DNA of 64,000 nt from Pontibacter sp. HSC-36F09 (GTDB lineage Bacteria > Bacteroidota > Bacteroidia > Cytophagales > Hymenobacteraceae): NCBI RefSeq assembly GCF_024171605.1, contig NZ_JALKAA010000005.1:1-64000 (forward strand), written 5' to 3'. The position numbers were made by a program, and so were the translations under genes. Position 1 is the stretch's first letter; the number at the start of each line of letters is the position of its first letter. The notes under the pieces were generated by a model. The model saw only the letters and a list, made by a program, of their open reading frames with translations, did not search any database and had not been told where the DNA came from. Of this stretch, positions 1-7,953 are shown in pieces.

Positions 1-450
1 AACGGCAACTACTACTACGGCAACTGGAACCCGCCGGCCACCGGCACCTACACCCTCCGGGCCACCCCCTACTCGGGCGCCAACGGCACCGGCACACCGG
101 GCGCCCCGAGGACCATCTCCTTTACTTTCACTTCTACAGGTATTGCTGCAAACTTAGTAAATACACTGCAAGCGATAGAGGGAGTAGAGAGTGAAGGATT
201 GCTCGTTTACCCTAACCCGTTCTCGGACAAGGCTAACATAAACTTCACGCTTCTTCAAAATGGGGAGTATACACTAAATCTATATGATTCAAAAGGAGCC
301 TTGGTAAAGGTTCTGAAGCAGGGACGAGCCGAAGCCGGAGTGCGCAACGCAGTAGAGATTAATGGCTCCAGATTAGCGAAAGGTCTCTACCTGATTAGGC
401 TTCAGACAGATAGCGGTGCTATTACTACCAGACTCATAGTTGAAAGGTAA
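1..450 (+). CDS. C-terminal end of a T9SS-secreted protein (5' partial)
   Basis: The frame is open from the left edge and stops at TAA 448-450; the start lies outside the window. The last ~85 residues look like a type A Por-secretion (type IX) sorting domain: a VYPNPFSDKANINFTL block, a YDSKGALVK turn, then GLYLIRLQTDSG and a short basic tail. Such domains are removed after export across the outer membrane. The upstream part (residues 1-45 of the fragment) is Gly/Asn/Thr/Pro-rich and contains GTYTLRATPYSG, which looks like the end of a beta-sandwich repeat. The first ~115 bases are very GC-rich and the rest is not, so the coding sequence is compositionally mosaic. The function of the missing catalytic or adhesive part cannot be judged. 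Confidence 0.85.
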   Translation, partial: NGNYYYGNWNPPATGTYTLRATPYSGANGTGTPGAPRTISFTFTSTGIAANLVNTLQAIEGVESEGLLVYPNPFSDKANINFTLLQNGEYTLNLYDSKGALVKVLKQGRAEAGVRNAVEINGSRLAKGLYLIRLQTDSGAITTRLIVER

Positions 451-542
451 TTCTTCCTACTGGGACTGGAATAACACTATACCGGTCCCAGTACTCTTTC
501 TTTAGATTTTAAATCAGACGCATATACTAAACAAGCACTATC

Positions 543-923
543 ATGAAACTACTCTTTATAACTCTATTCATCGCTCTTCCATACATCTCTTTTTCACAGG
601 AATTCACTGTAAAGGTGCAGAAGGGCAATGTTCCTGAGTCTGTTAACCTGAAGATTGGAGCCGCCAGATCTCCAACAGATAAAGTTCCTGAACACGTTAC
701 GTTGCCTGATAAAGTAAGGAAGTTCTCTATCAAGAAGGACAAGGCAGATGCGGCACCTACTACTTACACAGTGCAGGTAGGGGAAGCGGAGCGGAGCTTT
801 TCAGGAGATGGTAAAGAACATGAAATAGAGTTCCCAAATGATATACGGGGCTTGGTGGTCACTATTCTAGATGAAAAACGGATGCCCCAATGGAAGCCCT
901 TTATTTTACAGAAAGCTAAATAA
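543..923 (+). CDS. Small secreted protein of unknown function
   Basis: A 126-residue protein with a clear signal peptide (MKLLFITLFIALPYISFSQ, predicted cleavage just after SFS-Q). The mature part is ~107 residues, rich in Lys, Glu and Pro, with no cysteines and no membrane segment. I do not recognise a family. It lies 92 bp after a T9SS cargo gene and 168 bp before another on the same strand, so it belongs to the secreted-protein accessory region. The antisense frame at 527-742 is a shadow. The ATG at 543 is well placed before the signal peptide. It could be a small periplasmic or surface beta-sheet protein, but nothing in the sequence assigns a role. Confidence 0.7.
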   Translation: MKLLFITLFIALPYISFSQEFTVKVQKGNVPESVNLKIGAARSPTDKVPEHVTLPDKVRKFSIKKDKADAAPTTYTVQVGEAERSFSGDGKEHEIEFPNDIRGLVVTILDEKRMPQWKPFILQKAK

Positions 924-1091
924 GACTTATTGTAAACCCATATATGTCTATCGCGCTGTTGTATGGTTTATCTGAAACAGTGGCCAGATGATTCAATTTC
1001 CAGGAAAGTGAGGCGGTCGGTTCTGACTGTAGAATTCGATGTTTAATGCAAAACTTATGCTTATGCTCCAAAATTTTTGAAATAGAGACAA

Positions 1092-4000
1092 ATGAAATGC
1101 AACGCTAATCTCGTAAGCCAAAAGCTGGCTGGAAAATCTTATCACAGACAAGGTTTATCCAAAAGTGTTGATGGGAGTTTCTTCAAAGGTAGCTTTTGGT
1201 CAGTCACACTGAAATGTCTCTTTTTGTCTCTAATCTGCAGCATAAACATATTAGAAGTCTCAGCACAAAACTCCATTGTGGTTGAAAATGCGAAGGCTGG
1301 AAATCCGTCTTCTGAATGGCAAATCAGTGGGGCTGGCGATTTATCTATCCAAGGGTATGCAACAGACATCAGTTATAATATAGGGGAAACAGCCCGGTTC
1401 AAAATAAAGACCAACGCAAGAGCTTATACCATTCGTGTATACCGATTGGGTTACTACCAAGGCAACGGAGCCAGGTTCCAGGGAAATGCTACAGTTACGG
1501 CTGCTTTACCACAAAGCCAGCCAAATTGTCTCACTAATTCATCTACTGGTTTAGTAGACTGTGGCAATTGGGCGGAGTCTGCAAGCTGGGCTATACCTAA
1601 CACAGCGGTGTCAGGTATATACATTGCCAAACTGACCAGGACAGACACGGGCGGCTCAAGTCATATAACCTTCATTGTTAGAAAGGACGACAGCAGTTCT
1701 GATTTGTTTTTCCAAACCGCTGATGCTACCTGGCAGGCCTATAACATATATGGAGATAACAACAATGGAAAAAGCCTTTATACTGGTTCAGGAGGCAAGG
1801 CCGTTAAAGTGAGCTATAACAGGCCATTTATCACACGGAATGGCGGCGGCGGTGGCGGTCCTCAGGAAGACTGGCTTTTCAATGCAGAGTACCCAATGAT
1901 AAGATGGTTGGAAGCCAATGGGTATGACGTGACGTACACAACGAATGTTGACAGTGATCGCCGAGGTAATCTCATCAAAAATCATAAAGTATTCTTATCA
2001 GTAGGGCACGACGAATATTGGTCAGGCGTACAACGGGCTCATGTAACAGCAGCCCGCAACGCAGGTACACACCTCGCATTTTTCAGTGGGAATGAAGTGT
2101 ACTGGAAGACGCGTTGGGAAAATAGCATTGACGGAAGCGGGAAATCTCACCGTACGCTGGTATGCTATAAAGAAGGTGGAGCTGGTGAAAATACCTGTAC
2201 CGGCAAATGTGACCCTAGCCCGGAATGGACTGGGCTATGGCGCAGTGGATGTGAGTATAGAACAGGGGACCAATTAGTAGACGGTTGCAACCCTGAAAAT
2301 GAGCTGACAGGTCAAATCAGTTGGGAAGAAAACACTGCAGCACTCCAAGTGCCCAGCACCTACAGCAACCTGCGTTTTTGGCGAAACACGAGTATAGCAT
2401 CACTTGGTAGCAGTCAAACAGCAACCTTAACCAACGGAATCATAGGTTACGAGTGGAACTCTGAACAAGAACAATACAGGTCAACGTACCCAAGCGGTAG
2501 AATCATACTTTCAAGGACCATAATAAACGGCAAAACGCATCACTTGTCACTCTACAAGCATAGTAGCGGGGCACTTGTGTTTGGTGCTGGTACCGTACAA
2601 TACTCATGGGGGCTGGACAGCAACCATGACAGGGGAAGTGCAGCCCCAAGTGTGGCGCTGCAACAAGCTACCATAAATTTGTTTGCAGACATGAGTGTGC
2701 AGCCTGGTACCCCTAGGCCCGGCATGGTGGCTGCTACTGCTTCAACTGATACCCAAGCTCCTACCACCGTTATAACATCACCCGCTGAGGGGACAAACTT
2801 AGCAAATGGAGTCGCCATAACGATACGTGGTACTGCTGCAGATGCCAATACTGTAGCTGGTGTGGAGGTATCAACAGACGGTGGCGCCACATGGCGCTTG
2901 GCGACTGGCACTACAAGTTGGTCACTCAACTGGACCCTTAGTGGCTCGGGCCCTGCTTCGATTAGGAGCAGAGCGTTTGATGACTCTGGAAATTTGAGCT
3001 CACCTGCTGTTGTCAATGTATCGATTGGAGGAACAACTACACCTGTGGCTTGCCCATGTTCTGTATTTCCAACTGCGAGTGCTCCAACAGGAGCGCTTCA
3101 GAATGACGGACAAGCGCTGCAGCTTGGGATGAAATTCCGCGCCTCGACCAATGGATTTGTTACAGGTGTGCGCTTCTATAAGCAGATCAGTAACACGGGT
3201 ACCCACACGGGCCAGCTTTACAGTAGCACTGGCTCTTTGCTCGCCACAGTAACCTTCAGCAACGAAACATCCACTGGTTGGCAGCAAGCAAATTTTGCTT
3301 CACCTGTGGCAGTTACGGCAGGCACTACGTATATTATCTCCTACCACAGCAGCGCAGGTAACTATTCCGCTGACGATAATGGTTTCAATCAGGCAATTAT
3401 CAATGGTCCTCTGACCGGCCTACAGAGCGGCACGGATGGAGCAAACGGCGTATACAGTTACACAGCAGCACCAGCCTTCCCGACAAGTAGCTTCTCGGCG
3501 AGCAACTATTGGGTGGACGTGGTATTCAACACGGCGTCCTCACCGGGTAACCAGCCACCTGTAGTCTCGATTACCTCACCGGCTAACAATGCCTCCTTTA
3601 CAGCTCCCGCTTCCGTCGCCATAGCAGCCTCTGCCTCTGATTCTGATGGAAGTATAGCAAGAGTGGAGTTTTTCAATAGCCCGACTAAGTTGGGGGAGGA
3701 TGCTGATGGCAGCAATGGCTGGAGCTTTGCTTGGAATAATGTTCCTGCGGGAACTTACCAGCTCACTGCCAGAGCCACTGATAATGCAGGCGCTACAACC
3801 ACTTCGGGCACTGTGGCAATTGTCATGAACGCAGCCACAAACCAAGCACCCACTGTTTCTCTGACATCACCTGCTAACAATGCCTCCTTTACAGCTCCCG
3901 CTACTATCAGTATGGCTTCTTCGGCCTCTGACGCAGATGGAACAGTGAGTAAGGTGGAGTTTTACCAAGGTACGACCAAGCTGGGAGAAGACCTTACCAG

Positions 4001-6620
4001 TCCTTATACCTATACCTGGAATAGTGTAGCACCGGGTACTTACCAACTTACTGCGAGGGTGACTGACAGTGGTGGAGCTACTGCTACTTCTACTGTAATC
4101 AATATTACCGTTACTTCAAACAATCAAGCACCAGTGGTGAGCCTTAACTCGCCGGCCAACAGTGCCACGTTCAAAGCACCTGCTACCATCACCATAGCTG
4201 CCACCGCGTCTGACACCGACGGCTCTGTGACCCGGGTGGAGTTCTTCAGAGGGGAAACAAAACTAGGCGAGGATTTGTCGAGTCCATACTCCTATACCTG
4301 GGGCAATGTAGCGGCTGGAAGTTACCAAATTACGGCCAGAGCAACTGATAATACCGATGCAGTTACCACCTCGGCAGCTGTAAACGTCACAGTAAGTCCG
4401 GCTCCGTCAGGTTGTCCTTGTACCGTGTTCCAACCTACTGCTATACCTGTAAGCAATCTAAAGAACGACGGGCGGGCAATACAGGTAGGTATGAAATTCC
4501 GAAGTACTGTGAATGGACTTGTGACAGGAGTGCGCTTCTACAAATATACAGGCAACACGGGCACCCATACAGGGCAGCTCCACACCAGCAACGGAACCTT
4601 ACTGGCTTCCATCACCTTTAGAAATGAGACCACTTCAGGGTGGCAACAGGCTACCTTTGCCTCACCTGTAGCTGTTACCGCTGGTACCACTTATGTTGTT
4701 TCCTACCACAGTAGTGCAGGAAACTACACTTCAGACTATAATTATTTCAGTCAGGCAGTTGTAAATGGGCCACTTCGGGCGTTGGTTAACGGAGAAAGCG
4801 GCGTAAATGGTGTATACAGGTATACTAACTCACCTGCTTTTCCATCGGTTGGTTTCCAATCCAGCAATTATTGGGTAGACGTAGTCTTCAACACAGATTC
4901 ACCGCCCGCCAACCAGTTGCCAACCGTTTCAATCACTTCTCCGGCTAACAACGCCACCTTCACGGCGCCTGCCTCTGTTACTATTGCTGCAGCGGCATCT
5001 GATTCCGATGGCACAATTACGAAGGTAGAGTTCTTTTACGGGGTAACGAAGCTGGGAGAGGATGTTGATGGAGGAAATGGCTGGAGCTATTCATGGCAGA
5101 ATGTGGCAGCGGGTACGCATCAGTTGTCGGCGAAGGCAACGGATAACTCAGGGGGTGTCACTACATCAAGCCCAGTAAGCATAGCTGTCAATGCTGCGAA
5201 TCAAGCACCGACAGTGGCTATAACCTCACCAGCCAACAACGCTACCTTCACAGTTCCTGCCACTATCGCCCTTGCAGCCAGTGCCTCTGATACAGACGGC
5301 AGTATAGAAAAGGTAGAGTTTTATAGCGGAAGTACAAAGTTAGGGGAGGATTTCACGAGCCCCTATACCTATACCTGGACAGGAGTGACGGCAGGAAGCT
5401 ATGAAATCACAGCGAGGGCAACTGACAATGGTGGAGCTTTTACAACCTCAGCCGCAATAACGATTAATGTAAATTCCCCTGCCAATGTACCACCTACAAT
5501 TACTATCACTTCACCAGCCAATAATGCCACCTTCACAGCACCTGGATCTATCGCCATTGCAGCCACTGCTTCAGACCAGGATGGCACCGTTACCAAAGTA
5601 GAGTTCTATAATGGGGTAACAAAACTCGGTGAAGATTTAGCTAGTCCCTATAGTTTTGCATGGAGAAACGTAGTTGCTGGGAATTATACTTTGTCGGCAA
5701 GGGCGACTGACAACTCAGGAGCAGTAACAACCTCTGCAATAGTGAGTGTAACGGTCAATGCCGCCACCTCAGATTGTCCCTGCACAGTGTTTCAACCTAA
5801 TTCAGCACCAAATGGTAGCCTGCAGAACGATGGGAATGCTCTACAGTTAGGGATGAAATTCCAATCAAGCGCTGAAGGTTTCGTCACAGGTATACGGTTC
5901 TATAAACAGAGCGGTAATAGTGGCACCCATACAGGGCAACTTTATAGCATTACCGGCACTCTCATGGCCTCAGTTACCTTCGCCAATGAGACGGCTTCTG
6001 GTTGGCAGGAGGCTTCCTTTGCGTCTCCAGTGGCCATCACAGCAGGTACAACTTACGTAATTTCCTATCATAGCAGTGCCGGATATTATTCTGTAGATGA
6101 CTTCGGCTTTAGTCAGGCCGTAGTAAATGGATCCCTCACCGGACTTCGAAATGATGCGAATGAGGCCAATGGTATCTATCGCTACACCAATAGCCCTGCT
6201 TTCCCCAACAGCAATTACGCATCCAGCAACTATTGGGTGGATGTTGTTTTCAATACTTCAAATGCTTTTACCAATCAAACACAGTCTTCTACCAGCGCTA
6301 GTGCCTTGAGTACAAATTCTCGTCCTGCCGGTAATCTCTCAGAAGATAAGAACCAGCCTGCAATGCATGTGTTTCCTAACCCATCATTAGGAGAGGGGGT
6401 GCAGGTAGAGGTGACTGGGTTGGGTAACTCAGAGGATTTTACATTAACATTATTTAGTAGCGTAGGCAGTAAGGTGGCTAGCTTCAACATGAAAACCGAT
6501 GTAGACGGAGGTTTCACGGAAGATTTAAAGTTTTCACCAAGTCTTCCATACGGTGTCTATACCTTCCGGCTTCAAAGCAAAAGCCATACCTTGACTCAGA
6601 CAATTGTAATTAATAGATAA
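1092..6620 (+). CDS. Giant modular secreted protein: dimethylformamidase-like domain + Ig repeats + DUF4082 + T9SS sorting domain
   Basis: An 1842-residue T9SS cargo. Domains by eye: signal segment ending ~residue 59 (ILEVSAQ) after an unusually long N-end; ~60-545 a region resembling the large subunit of N,N-dimethylformamidase, with the hallmark FLSVGHDEYWS and a WKTRWE block; ~555-650 Ig-like domain 1; ~653-816 DUF4082 (CPCSVFPTASAP, GMKFRASTNGFVTGVRFYK); ~817-1103 three Big_7-type Ig domains; ~1107-1271 DUF4082; ~1272-1558 three more Ig domains; ~1561-1723 DUF4082; ~1757-1842 type A sorting domain (VFPNPSLGEG...VYTFRLQSK). Each Ig repeat carries SPANNATF, SDxDGxIxKVEFF and TARATDN. The N-terminal domain suggests amide or sugar-linked substrate chemistry, but activity is inference; the Ig and DUF4082 modules probably bind surfaces or glycans. 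It is flanked by AT-rich gene-poor DNA. Confidence 0.92.
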   Translation: MKCNANLVSQKLAGKSYHRQGLSKSVDGSFFKGSFWSVTLKCLFLSLICSINILEVSAQNSIVVENAKAGNPSSEWQISGAGDLSIQGYATDISYNIGETARFKIKTNARAYTIRVYRLGYYQGNGARFQGNATVTAALPQSQPNCLTNSSTGLVDCGNWAESASWAIPNTAVSGIYIAKLTRTDTGGSSHITFIVRKDDSSSDLFFQTADATWQAYNIYGDNNNGKSLYTGSGGKAVKVSYNRPFITRNGGGGGGPQEDWLFNAEYPMIRWLEANGYDVTYTTNVDSDRRGNLIKNHKVFLSVGHDEYWSGVQRAHVTAARNAGTHLAFFSGNEVYWKTRWENSIDGSGKSHRTLVCYKEGGAGENTCTGKCDPSPEWTGLWRSGCEYRTGDQLVDGCNPENELTGQISWEENTAALQVPSTYSNLRFWRNTSIASLGSSQTATLTNGIIGYEWNSEQEQYRSTYPSGRIILSRTIINGKTHHLSLYKHSSGALVFGAGTVQYSWGLDSNHDRGSAAPSVALQQATINLFADMSVQPGTPRPGMVAATASTDTQAPTTVITSPAEGTNLANGVAITIRGTAADANTVAGVEVSTDGGATWRLATGTTSWSLNWTLSGSGPASIRSRAFDDSGNLSSPAVVNVSIGGTTTPVACPCSVFPTASAPTGALQNDGQALQLGMKFRASTNGFVTGVRFYKQISNTGTHTGQLYSSTGSLLATVTFSNETSTGWQQANFASPVAVTAGTTYIISYHSSAGNYSADDNGFNQAIINGPLTGLQSGTDGANGVYSYTAAPAFPTSSFSASNYWVDVVFNTASSPGNQPPVVSITSPANNASFTAPASVAIAASASDSDGSIARVEFFNSPTKLGEDADGSNGWSFAWNNVPAGTYQLTARATDNAGATTTSGTVAIVMNAATNQAPTVSLTSPANNASFTAPATISMASSASDADGTVSKVEFYQGTTKLGEDLTSPYTYTWNSVAPGTYQLTARVTDSGGATATSTVINITVTSNNQAPVVSLNSPANSATFKAPATITIAATASDTDGSVTRVEFFRGETKLGEDLSSPYSYTWGNVAAGSYQITARATDNTDAVTTSAAVNVTVSPAPSGCPCTVFQPTAIPVSNLKNDGRAIQVGMKFRSTVNGLVTGVRFYKYTGNTGTHTGQLHTSNGTLLASITFRNETTSGWQQATFASPVAVTAGTTYVVSYHSSAGNYTSDYNYFSQAVVNGPLRALVNGESGVNGVYRYTNSPAFPSVGFQSSNYWVDVVFNTDSPPANQLPTVSITSPANNATFTAPASVTIAAAASDSDGTITKVEFFYGVTKLGEDVDGGNGWSYSWQNVAAGTHQLSAKATDNSGGVTTSSPVSIAVNAANQAPTVAITSPANNATFTVPATIALAASASDTDGSIEKVEFYSGSTKLGEDFTSPYTYTWTGVTAGSYEITARATDNGGAFTTSAAITINVNSPANVPPTITITSPANNATFTAPGSIAIAATASDQDGTVTKVEFYNGVTKLGEDLASPYSFAWRNVVAGNYTLSARATDNSGAVTTSAIVSVTVNAATSDCPCTVFQPNSAPNGSLQNDGNALQLGMKFQSSAEGFVTGIRFYKQSGNSGTHTGQLYSITGTLMASVTFANETASGWQEASFASPVAITAGTTYVISYHSSAGYYSVDDFGFSQAVVNGSLTGLRNDANEANGIYRYTNSPAFPNSNYASSNYWVDVVFNTSNAFTNQTQSSTSASALSTNSRPAGNLSEDKNQPAMHVFPNPSLGEGVQVEVTGLGNSEDFTLTLFSSVGSKVASFNMKTDVDGGFTEDLKFSPSLPYGVYTFRLQSKSHTLTQTIVINR
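3541..6260 (+). repeat. Two tandem ~1.36 kb superrepeats (3 Ig + DUF4082) inside the giant gene
   Basis: Inside the 1842-residue protein the unit Ig-Ig-Ig-DUF4082 occurs twice in tandem: about 3541-4905 and 4906-6260. Corresponding positions match in protein order, for example VFNTxSSPxNQ opening each unit and YWVDVVFNT closing it. In both units the first Ig domain has the extra insertion GEDxDGxNGWS where the other two have GEDxxSPYxYTW. That shared register supports duplication of the whole four-domain block rather than independent domain shuffling. Confidence 0.75.
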
Positions 6621-7302
6621 GAGCGATTTGTTAGGAATGCCAGAGTAGAGTGTCGTGACTTTGCGGATACAATAGAGTTACAACTATAACTCTAGATTCT
6701 CTGTGATGACAGTTATATAGAGCTGCTCTATTTTATCAGCTTCTTATCTTGATACATTATTCCGCCCGGACAGCAGTGGCATTCTCGTCGCTTACGAGGA
6801 TCTTTAGGAATCAGGCATCTCGAAATTGCCAAGAGAACTTCCATTCATAACCACAGGGGCTGTGGTGTCTCCTGCAAAGTACCTTCACCAAGCAGGGGCA
6901 TTAGTCATTCGTGCTAGGTATGGAGGGAGAACACTTTTTGTTAAAGATTACTTTTACTGTTTAGATTCCAAAGGCAACGTATATTTCCATTTCGCAACCA
7001 TCTGGAAATACTCTGCTTCTTCGACCTGAAGTGTCGTTCATGGACGCTTTTTCCGATCAGGCTGCATGGAGGCAAATGGGAGCAGCAATAATGCAATAAA
7101 AATCGCTGCCAGGTAGATTGCTAAAGGATGGTTTATTTTAAAACTGAAAACTCAAAGTAACATAAATAGCACAAAGCTCTTGCACATTAAATAATTATAA
7201 GTGAGTCAGAATAACGTATTACTTCACCTATTTATAAAAGCTCAGCAATAATAATTATGCGATAAAGCTAGATAAGCAAATTTCTTAGCATCAGTTGTGT
7301 AC

Positions 7303-7359
7303 TAGCTCAGAAGCACAGAAGAATTTAAAAGTTCTGTGCTCCTGAGCTATTTATTTTTT
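7303..7359 (+). terminator. Strong intrinsic terminator-like hairpin
   Basis: Arms of 18 bases (7303-7320 and 7332-7349) pair with a single G/U-compatible mismatch around an 11-base loop, followed by TTTATTTTTT. No called gene ends within 680 bp upstream on this strand, so it may end an unannotated short transcript or the long read-through from the giant gene. It insulates the metal-efflux operon that follows. Confidence 0.7.
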
Positions 7360-7513
7360 GAGTTGTTCAAAATATTGAATCTTCTTTAAGGAACAGTTTA
7401 CAGCTTGCTAAACATTTTGCTCTTCTCGAAAGAAATTAAAAAAGAACTAATTTCAGTTTCTCAAGAATAATTCTGAATTAAGGCTATTGGGACCTGTTTA
7501 AAATAGAATGGCT

Positions 7514-7521
7514 TATATTTG
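7514..7521 (+). promoter_or_regulatory. Bacteroidota -7 box TATATTTG upstream of the efflux operon
   Basis: TATATTTG fits the Bacteroidota primary sigma consensus TAnnTTTG. The best -33 candidate is a TTG at 7487-7489, about 5 bases further away than the usual 19-base spacer. The box ends only 5 bases before the ATG at 7527, so the expected transcription start falls at or next to the start codon, which predicts a leaderless or nearly leaderless mRNA. Confidence 0.5.
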
Positions 7522-7526
7522 TATAA

Positions 7527-7850
7527 ATGAAACTCGTGGCCATCTTATTTTCCCTATTCCTGTTATGGACGGCCTGCCTGCCGTGCACAGATAAGATCAT
7601 GGACAGCCACGAGCATCATCCCAACCTGATCGACGTTGCCGACACCACCGGCGAATCACCCTTTCACGAAGACACGTGCCCGCTTTTTTGTAGCTGTGGC
7701 TGTTGTGCTACTTTTACGGTTGCAGTAGAACCGGAACATATTCTTTTCCGTGTAGCTGTCATTCCTCAGACCAAACCACTCATCTACCCGGAGTTAGGCG
7801 AAATCAAGATCGCCTCTGCCTGGTGGCATCCGCCGCGGCTGGTAGACTGA
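7527..7850 (+). CDS. DUF6660-like small Cys/His-rich exported protein of a metal-efflux operon
   Basis: A 107-residue protein with an N-terminal hydrophobic signal segment (MKLVAILFSLFLLWTACLPC, possibly a lipoprotein signal) and a His/Cys-rich centre: HEHHPN around residue 28, then DTCPLFCSCGCC around residues 49-60. It resembles the DUF6660 family that precedes CusA/CzcA-type pumps in Bacteroidota. The cysteine/histidine cluster suggests a periplasmic metal-binding or metal-sensing helper; that role is inferred from context. It sits 103 bp upstream of the RND pump gene on the same strand, and a -7 promoter box lies directly before its start codon. Confidence 0.75.
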   Translation: MKLVAILFSLFLLWTACLPCTDKIMDSHEHHPNLIDVADTTGESPFHEDTCPLFCSCGCCATFTVAVEPEHILFRVAVIPQTKPLIYPELGEIKIASAWWHPPRLVD

Positions 7851-7953
7851 TCATAAACTCAATTTAAATGCAGTGAAAGTATTTCCACAGGCCCGAAACA
7901 GCGCCTGCGGTTTTGCTGCATATCTATTCCATTGATTTAAAATCAAGCTTACC

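Larger units (their letters stand above)
6621..7526. other. AT-rich gene-poor region
   Basis: About 900 bases without a convincing gene. A 67-codon TTG-initiated frame at 6826-7029 has no signal peptide, no recognisable motif and no close neighbour, and I do not call it; it could be a decayed remnant. A perfect 7 bp inverted repeat (AGAGTTA/TAACTCT) lies near 6676-6695 without a T-run. The only strong signal is the hairpin plus T-tract at 7303-7359. The rest is AT-rich and featureless to me. Confidence 0.6.

Noticed and set aside
3541..6260. Repeats of the giant gene as a CRISPR-like array
   Set aside because: Repeats are in-frame protein domains of ~280 bases with codon-level divergence, with no spacer structure.
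6826..7029. 67-codon frame in the gene-poor region
   Set aside because: TTG start, no signal, no family resemblance and no neighbour; could be a decayed remnant but not supportable.
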